Shown piece by piece: positions 1 to 5,057 of a stretch of DNA of 5,057 nucleotides. The translations under genes were made by a program, and so were the position numbers. The stretch covers positions 1 through 5,057 of the forward strand of contig CAZLWR010000047.1 of the NCBI GenBank assembly GCA_964563595.1, in the 5' to 3' direction. Numbering within the stretch: position 1 is the first letter of the stretch; each line of letters begins with the position of its first letter. The notes under the pieces are model-generated. The model did not search any database and was not told the DNA's origin. It worked only from the letters and a program-made list of their open reading frames with translations. This DNA comes from CALMFT01 sp964563595 (GTDB taxonomy: Bacteria > Patescibacteriota > Gracilibacteria > Absconditabacterales > Absconditicoccaceae).

Positions 1-213
1 ATCCATCCACTTGAAGTGACAATCTGAGATAAAATATACTGCTTTTTTGATGAAGCTATGGGATTTCCTACAGATCCCGCAAAATACGAAAAAATTCTTG
101 CAAAGGGTGGCTTATCGTGATTTGAAGATGTGAGAATTATAGAAAACACAGATGTATTAGAATATCTTCGTGATGAGGGCATGGATACATTTTTCCAAGA
201 AGAGTTTAAATAA
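1..213 (+). CDS. C-terminal end of an unrecognised protein (5' partial)
   Basis: The frame is open from the first base and ends at TAA 211-213, giving 70 residues of a gene that starts outside the window. Two in-frame TGA codons (25-27 and 118-120) are read as glycine, against four GGN glycines. The tail is soluble-looking and acidic, with stretches such as DKIYCFFDEAMGFP and VLEYLRDEGMDTFFQEEF, and no membrane segment. A strong hairpin terminator follows 27 bases after the stop, which supports this being the true 3' end of a transcription unit. I do not recognise the family from this fragment and assign no function. The frame is well supported by its continuity, its stop and the terminator. 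Confidence 0.7.
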
Positions 214-240
214 TAGTAGCAGGATTCCTTATATATTTCC

Positions 241-267
241 AAAACTGCACAACAAGCAGTTTTTTTT
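241..267 (+). terminator. Rho-independent terminator
   Basis: A perfect 8-bp inverted repeat, AAAACTGC (241-248) and GCAGTTTT (256-263), flanks a 7-base loop and runs straight into a tract of eight T (260-267). It lies 27 bases after the TAA of the first gene and 29 bases before the next start codon, so it should end the first gene's transcript. The stem is A-rich on its 5' side, so it could also work weakly in the opposite direction. Confidence 0.8.
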
Positions 268-296
268 GTTATAGTTTATCACAAAGCTCTTGATTT

Positions 297-836
297 ATGA
301 GTCGTATTTTCGACTATGGTGGTGATTTTGAAGATAGAATAATCTGAAGAAGAAGTTTTCATCCAGAGCATATGCCAATGTTCATTTATCTTTTCACTTA
401 TACTATGAATCCAATTACTTCAGTATTGATGAGTACTAACTGGTGGTTTGTGCTTGCTTGTGTGGTTATGTCACTTATTTTATGAATGATTTGGTTTAAT
501 AAGAGAGTGTTTGGAGACCAATACATCAGATGGATGAAGTTTCCAAAATCTACTCCAAAACCAGATGGTAAAACAATGGCTTGGCAATTTGGTGGAGAAA
601 TTATTTCCAGGGTATTATTTTTTATGGCACTCAATCAGGCATTTCAAGTAGCAGGTTGGGATTCATTGGGAAATGGTATCATCCTCGCTATCGTCATCTA
701 TATCCTCTTCGTCTTCTCTACCCAACTCAGCCATGTTTCTTGGTCATTTGTAGATAGGAGAGTGTTGTGGTTGCTAGCTGCTAAAGGATTGATTGAGGTA
801 TGTTTGGCAGCGGTGTTGTGGTATGTGGTGTTTTAG
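297..836 (+). CDS. DUF1761-like four-helix membrane protein
   Basis: This is a 179-residue integral membrane protein of unknown biochemical role. Two in-frame TGA codons (345-347, residue 17; 483-485, residue 63) are read as Gly. Four hydrophobic segments are visible, at about residues 49-67, 102-121, 128-150 and 156-179, with the chain ending almost inside the last one. After the first segment comes LGMIWFNKRVFGDQYIRWM, which resembles the LG-x2-WYSP-x2-FGK-x-W-x3-G signature of DUF1761 proteins; the four-helix layout also fits that family. The standard code would start the gene at ATG 486 and lose the first membrane segment. ATG 297 is the first Met in the open frame. ATG 372 or 378 are alternatives, because the roughly 45 residues before the first helix exceed what I expect for DUF1761. 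No clear Shine-Dalgarno sequence is seen. The next gene starts 19 bases downstream, so they are probably co-transcribed. The family call rests on recalled similarity only. Confidence 0.75.
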
Positions 837-855
837 TTTTTTGACTCTCGTACGA

Positions 856-1065
856 ATGAAAAAGCCAGTCTTTGTAAAGGAGCATCGACGTGGATTATCA
901 AAATCAAAATATAGTAAAATAGACTGGCAATCAGTATGGGCTATTTTTGTGCTTATTTGACTGATTGCTATATTTCTTATGTACTCTCGGACAGGATTGA
1001 TTGTAACGGTATTATTACTAACACCTATATGAATAGCAATATATAGAACAACTTCAAAGAAGTAG
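856..1065 (+). CDS. Small two-helix membrane protein, unrecognised
   Basis: The ORF runs from ATG 856 to TAG 1063-1065 and encodes 69 residues. TGA codons at 958-960 (residue 35) and 1030-1032 (residue 59) are read as Gly, and both fall inside hydrophobic stretches where glycine is natural. The N-terminus is strongly basic (MKKPVFVKEHRRGLSKSKYSK). Two predicted membrane segments follow, at about residues 26-44 and 47-63, joined by a very short turn (RT), so the protein is probably a helical hairpin. The basic head would sit in the cytoplasm by the positive-inside rule. The gene begins 19 bases after the DUF1761-like gene and ends 25 bases before the next gene, suggesting one transcript. A TTG at 841 in the same frame is an alternative start. 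No family is recognised. The ORF is invisible under the standard code, and its short length limits confidence. Confidence 0.6.
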
Positions 1066-1090
1066 CTTTAGATTGTTTAGAGTTAGGATA

Positions 1091-2101
1091 ATGCAAATCG
1101 TCTTATTGAATCTTTTAGCAAACGCCAAGGATTGAAATCCAAATTCTTTTGATGCTATTTTTATGATTGAGGATTGAAAAGTATCAAAACTCACTACTGT
1201 GAGATACATAGAAGATTGACTTATAAAGACTTTTCTCAAACCGAATGTGTTAAATCAATCTCTCAATGCATGAGAAAGTTTAGAAGAATTCTTTGTCAGA
1301 ATTTGATCTTTCAGTACATACTCAGATTTCAAAATTGAGAGGATTTGAGTAAAGCCATGAGAGTATTTAAAAGGAGTCTATAGGCCTTTATTAATTGAAT
1401 ATAATCCTCGTGAGTATGAAGATGGGGAAGATATTCATGATTCATTAATGATTAAAGTTATAAGAAAGTTCTATGAATGAATGACTTATAATGTGCCTAT
1501 TGATATTGAAAAAGCAATAACTTCAATCCGTCAACTTGGGGTTTTAAAGAGTCTATTGAAGAAGTTATTTGAAACAGTTGATGCATATTGACCTAATCTA
1601 GAGTCATATGGTCATAACATAGCTAACTTATTAGTTCTTGCCTGTATTGAAGTTGAAGTTCAGCGAAAGGAAGTTTACTGAATTCATGCAAATACAGTAA
1701 GTGATCGATTAACAACAGCTCATTATGTTAAATTGAAGATGCCTTTTCGCTTACATGAATATATTGTAGATCTCCCATTTTATCCATGACTTCAATCTAT
1801 AAAACCCTTTGAAAACCGAGATATATCTACTCCAACACAAAGTATTGAATGGTATGATGCATATAATGAAATTAAACACAACAGATGAGCTAATTTTAAC
1901 AAAGCAAATTTAAAAAATGCAATTAGTGCTGTTTGTGCAGTCGCAATCTTAATTAAAGTGCAGTATGGCACTAGGCTTCCTTATCGAGGTGAAGAAGTCG
2001 GATGATTTTTTAAGATTAGCGATATCCAACGAGCTAATGAAGATAAAATAGTTCCGCCCGTACAGGGGTTAAGCCGAACTTCAAAGATATTGTGAATATA
2101 G
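1091..2101 (+). CDS. Uncharacterised protein with KH-x-R signature, possible HEPN-like fold
   Basis: One open frame of 336 residues runs from ATG 1091 to TAG 2099-2101, crossing 14 in-frame TGA codons read as glycine against eight GGN glycines. The standard code would show no gene here. The protein looks soluble. The most recognisable part is W254 followed by DAYNEIKHNRGANF (about residues 256-269) and a hydrophobic helix-forming stretch to about residue 292. This W-x3-YN-x2-KH-x-R pattern before a long helix is one I associate with uncharacterised, often defence-linked helical proteins. An R-x4-H motif (R206-LTTA-H211) has the spacing of the catalytic motif of HEPN ribonucleases, but it lies before the KH-x-R signature and may be chance. 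The gene follows the small membrane gene by 25 bases and converges on the nuclease gene. There is no good Shine-Dalgarno; AGGA at 1085-1088 is too close to the ATG. TTG 1073 is an alternative start. The frame is secure, while the family and any RNase function are inference. Confidence 0.8.
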
Positions 2102-2118
2102 TGTCTAGTTAGTGAAAC

Positions 2119-3366
2119 TTAAGCATATAAATTATAAAATAAATGATGTACTTCCACTTCTTTACTGTCTCCTTCTATGTTATGCACTGAAACAAAATGC
2201 GTCTCATTTATCTTTTTGTATCATCTTATATAAGATTTACTACTTTCAATAATAGATTTCATTTGAGAAAGTATTTCTGAAAAGTCTTTGTTTTTCGTAA
2301 AGGTTATCATAATTCAATAATTATGCCTTCGGGTTAGATATCATCTTAATTGGTCAATTGTTTTTTTGTAAACTACCTCTCACTTTCGAATCTTACATTC
2401 AAATATAAGAATGTTCCCCTTATCGATATTTAAATAAATATCGCTTTTACCTTTTTTAGAAAAGGTTTCTCCGGTGGCTTTTCATTCAAAAATTGAATTT
2501 AAGTTTACCAAAAAAATATCTCTCAAATCTTCTTCTCATAATGATTCATATGCCTTTGGAGTTTTTTCAAACTGTTTGCCTTGATTGTCCATAAATGCAA
2601 TAATATCTAGCACTTTGGAAGAATCTAAAGTATATTCTTCAGGTAATGAAGCTGAGGGCTTTATTTTTTTAATAATGGGATTCTGATTTAACTCAATTCT
2701 TCTAGCACTAGCATTTTCTTTTTTCTTAAGTGGAATGTTTATTTTTGTGGTCAACGATAGAAGCTTAGTTTGGTCATTTTTTAACTTCTGGACTCTCTCT
2801 TGGATAAAAGATTGAATATTTTGTTTAAACTTTATATTTTCTTCATCTATATCATTATTTTTTCGAGATATTGATTGTTTTATGTTATTTACCTTAGATT
2901 CTAAGGTAGAAGCAATTTGATCGTCGCTCATATTAAATCAATATCATTTTGTTTCAAAATGGAAGGTAATAACATCATGTAAAAAGTTGAATTCTTTTAA
3001 GGAATAACCGATTGAGTACTGTGAAGATTGCAAGTCAGCTATAGTTTGAATATTGGTATTGGATAAAATAGGTAACTCGACTTTTACTTTCTCGCATTCA
3101 TAATTATTTAGGTCCCCTTGTCTTTGATAAACATCTTCCCTTTCGCGAGCATAAATTGTCTTTGTGTATTTTTGCAGTTCCCAACTAGCTTCCCTCGAGT
3201 CATCAAACTCTACTGGTGATAATCTATATTTTGAAAAATAGTACTCGGCTAGTTCCTCTGGATTGGTTCATATGATTGTTGCATCGGTTTCATTTACTAT
3301 CTCGTCAGTAACTTTTTTTAATAATCCTCTATAGTAGTCAAATATAGAGTATCTGTCGTTAAACAT
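2119..3366 (-). CDS. PD-(D/E)XK nuclease-domain protein
   Basis: The frame runs from ATG (3364-3366) to TAA (2119-2121) on the minus strand and gives 415 residues, with nine TGA codons read as Gly and eight GGN glycines. The C-terminal part from about residue 277 carries a PD-(D/E)XK nuclease core. Acidic E278/E279 precede LRDIFLVNLN, then an EG-x-ATGETF stretch, then GKSDI with D309, then FECKI with E323 and K325 (the E-x-K pair), then DQLRGYL (Q339) on the following helix. This order matches a family of uncharacterised proteins that I recall with the pattern LRD-FLV-LN, GKTDI, ECK and DQLLGYLTWR. Residues about 146-205 are charged and coiled-coil-like, and residues 1-145 form an unrecognised N-terminal region. 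All catalytic positions appear present, so an active DNA or RNA phosphodiesterase is plausible, with a defence role inferred. It diverges from tex and converges on the KH-x-R gene. Under the standard code only residues 146-276 would be annotated. Confidence 0.87.
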
Positions 3367-3402
3367 TCTAATGTGGAGAAATAAAATTACCAAATTGTTA
3401 CA

Positions 3403-3432
3403 TTTATAGATATTAAATACAAGTGACTACAA
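3403..3432 (-). promoter_or_regulatory. Candidate sigma70-type promoter of the nuclease gene
   Basis: On the minus strand TTGTAG (3427-3432) and TATAAA (3403-3408) are separated by 18 bases, and the -10 box lies 36 bases before the nuclease ATG. The -10 matches the consensus at five of six bases; the -35 is weak. In such AT-rich DNA, chance matches are common. Confidence 0.3.
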
Positions 3433-3446
3433 TCAAATAATCCCTT

Positions 3447-3474
3447 TTGATTTTCCGCTCATTTTCCCTACTAT
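3447..3474 (+). promoter_or_regulatory. Candidate sigma70-type promoter of tex
   Basis: TTGATT (3447-3452) and TACTAT (3469-3474) are separated by 16 bases, with the -10 box ending 30 bases before the tex ATG. Each box matches the consensus at four of six bases. Position and spacing are reasonable, but the match is modest. Confidence 0.3.
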
Positions 3475-3504
3475 CTAAACCTCTTATCTCTCACTACCAA
3501 ATCC

Positions 3505-5057
3505 ATGTCCCTCATAAATCTTATCTCCCAAAAAACATCTCTTAGTCCACAGATAGTTCAGGTTATTATAAATCTTTTGGATGAAGGTAATACGGTGCCG
3601 TTTATTGCTCGTTATCGTAAAGAAATGACGGGTGGAGCGACGGATGAACAGCTGCGTGATTTTCATGATATTTATGCGTATACCAAAAACCTAGAGGCTC
3701 GTAAAGCAGATATTATTCGTCTGATAGACGAGAAGGGTTTGTTGACTCCAGAACTTAAGAAACAAATTATGGACGCGACGACCTTGGCACAAGTAGAAGA
3801 TATCTACAGACCGTTCAAGGAAAAGAAAATGTCTAAAGCGAGTATTGCCAAAGCAAAATGACTTGCACCATTGGCGGAGATCCTGAGAGCATGTGCGATG
3901 AGTAAAGAGGAATTTGAGACCAAAGCAGGGGAGTTTGTAAAGGATACAGGAGATGCAAAAACATCAGTCAAATCTGCTGCTGAAGCTATCCAAGGAGCAC
4001 AGGATATAGTGGCTGAAGAAGTATCTGATCATGCATTACTCAGAGATAGTATCAGGAAAACAATTGTACTGAGCTTGGCTACCAAACCTACCAAAACATT
4101 TGAAGAAAATGGTGTGTATAAGATTTATGGTAGTTATAGTAAAAAGTTTCAGGATATACCATCATATGCATATCTAGCTATCAGTAGAGCTGAAGAAGAA
4201 AAGCAGTTGAGTGTGTCATTTGATCGGTCTTTGCCCAAGTTGATGCAGTATACAACACCTTATTTTGTACCTGCAAAAGCATCTGATCTGATCGAATTGC
4301 TCAATCAAGCGATAGAAGATGGATTGAAGAGATTGTTGGTACCCTCACTGGAAAGAGAGTTTAGAGCAGAGAAAAAAAGATGGTCTGATGAAGCTGCGAT
4401 CAAAATGTTTGGTGAGAACATGAGACAGTTATTACTGACTCCACCCGTGAGAGGTAAAACAGTATTGGGATTTGATCCCGGTTTTCGTACAGGTTGCAAA
4501 CTTGCTGTCATGGATCCAACGGGTAAGTTCTTGGCTAAAGCAGTAATTTATCCTACAGCAGGAAGTAATACGAGCAATGATGAAAAAGTCGTACTTGATC
4601 TGATCAAAACACACAAAATTGATTTGATTGTGATTGGAAACGGTACTGCTAGCCGCGAGTCGACTCAGTTTATTTCTGATCTTATTAAGAAACATAATCT
4701 GAAAGTGCAATATATGGTCGTGAGTGAAGCATGAGCATCAGTGTATTCGGCTTCCAAATTAGCTCAACAAGAGTACCCAGACTTGGATGTAACCATTAGA
4801 GGAGCAATCAGTATTGGTCACAGAGTGCAAGATGCGATGGGAGAACTCACGAAGATTGAACCCAAAGCCATAGGAGTAGGGCAGTATCAGCATGATGTGG
4901 ATCAAAAACTCTTGGAACAAAAACTACAGGAAAAAGTAGAAGATACCGTAAACAGTGTAGGAGTAGATCTGAACACGGCAAGTGCTACCTTATTACAATA
5001 TATAGCCTGACTCACACCAAGTATTGCCAACAATATTATTGCCTATAGGGATGAAAA
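3505..5057 (+). CDS. tex: Tex, RNA-binding transcription accessory protein (3' partial)
   Basis: Tex is a conserved cytoplasmic nucleic-acid-binding protein linked to transcription. The frame from ATG 3505 runs off the window after 517 complete residues; E. coli Tex has about 770. The N-terminal helical domain opens with the family hallmark LLDEGNTVPFIARYRKEMTG (residues about 28-47). The YqgF/RNase H-like domain begins near residue 319 with TVLGFDPGFRTGCKLAVMD and includes IGNGTASRE. A helix-hairpin-helix region starts near residue 485 with VGVDLNTASATLL. The C-terminal S1 domain lies beyond the window. Three in-frame TGA codons (3859-3861, 4732-4734 and 5008-5010) fall at KA-G-LAPLAE, VSEA-G-ASVYSA and YIA-G-LTPSI, each a conserved glycine in Tex. 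The gene is therefore intact, not a pseudogene, and UGA encodes Gly. Hand counting gives 25 GGN glycines against 3 UGA. ATG 3505 is the start because it places the N-terminus where other Tex proteins begin. Confidence 0.97.

Larger units (their letters stand above)
3367..3504. promoter_or_regulatory. Divergent intergenic region, nuclease gene and tex
   Basis: This 138-bp AT-rich gap separates the start codons of two divergently transcribed genes, so it must hold both promoters unless transcription enters from elsewhere. I see no gene, no hairpin terminator and no strong palindrome that would mark an operator. Neither start codon has a recognisable purine-rich Shine-Dalgarno sequence: tex is preceded by the pyrimidine-rich TCTCACTACCAAATCC, and the nuclease gene by TTCTCCACATTAGA. 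Confidence 0.6.

Noticed and set aside
398..634. Minus-strand ORF of 78 residues
   Set aside because: It lies antisense inside the DUF1761-like membrane gene, which has a coherent four-helix pattern and a family signature.
1054..1239. Minus-strand ORF of 61 residues
   Set aside because: It overlaps the start of the long plus-strand gene at 1091-2101 and has no recognisable features; it is a shadow ORF.
2536..2931. A stand-alone 131-residue coiled-coil protein
   Set aside because: It is an internal piece of the 415-residue nuclease protein. The frame stays open on both sides when UGA is read as Gly, and the catalytic core lies immediately downstream.
3484..3666. Minus-strand ORF of 60 residues
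   Set aside because: It is antisense to the N-terminus of tex, which contains the hallmark LLDEGNTVPFIARYRKE.
4305..4710. Minus-strand ORFs of 68 and 92 residues
   Set aside because: Both are antisense to the strongly conserved YqgF-like region of tex and show no protein-like features of their own.
3505..5010. tex as three broken ORFs, that is, a decayed pseudogene
   Set aside because: Similarity to Tex continues without frame shift across all three TGA codons, each at a conserved glycine, and the neighbouring genes show the same pattern. Reassignment explains this better than nonsense mutations.
3859..5010. UGA read as tryptophan (code 4) or as selenocysteine
   Set aside because: The positions are conserved glycines in Tex, and Trp is encoded by TGG in these same genes. 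Dozens of UGA codons without any SECIS-like structures are not compatible with selenocysteine.
1..5057. CRISPR array, insertion sequence, tRNA or attachment-site repeats
   Set aside because: I saw no regularly spaced repeats, no terminal inverted repeats with a transposase, no cloverleaf sequence and no flanking direct repeats around the accessory genes, although a computed repeat search was not possible.

Overview
The window comes from an AT-rich bacterium that reads UGA as glycine (translation table 25). This points to the Candidate Phyla Radiation lineages Absconditabacteria (SR1) or Gracilibacteria (BD1-5). The evidence is internal. The tex gene at the right end has three in-frame UGA codons, and each falls on a glycine that is conserved in Tex proteins. 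Read with the standard code, tex looks shattered and most of 1066-2535 looks empty. Read with UGA as Gly and only UAA/UAG as stops, the window is almost completely coding.

Layout, left to right. (1) 1-213, plus strand: the C-terminal end of an unrecognised gene, followed by a hairpin/T-tract terminator at 241-267. (2) 297-836 and 856-1065, plus strand: two small membrane proteins 19 bp apart. The first resembles the DUF1761 family; the second is an unrecognised 69-residue protein with two predicted membrane helices. (3) 1091-2101, plus strand: a 336-residue protein of unknown function with a W-x3-YN-x2-KH-x-R signature followed by a helical tail, plus an R-x4-H motif. It is a possible HEPN-like protein. 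(4) 2119-3366, minus strand: a 415-residue protein with a coiled-coil-like middle and a clear C-terminal PD-(D/E)XK nuclease core. (5) 3367-3504: a 138-bp divergent intergenic region. (6) 3505 to the window end, plus strand: the first 517 residues of Tex, a conserved RNA-binding transcription accessory protein, cut before its S1 domain.

The two middle genes converge tail to tail with 17 bp between their stop codons. They use UGA for about half or more of their glycines, whereas tex uses it for about one in nine. They look like accessory genes set between ordinary housekeeping or membrane genes. Their content (a candidate HEPN protein and a PD-(D/E)XK nuclease) would fit a defence role, but that role is inference. 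Nothing in the window shows that the two act together. No tRNA, rRNA, CRISPR array or insertion sequence was seen.
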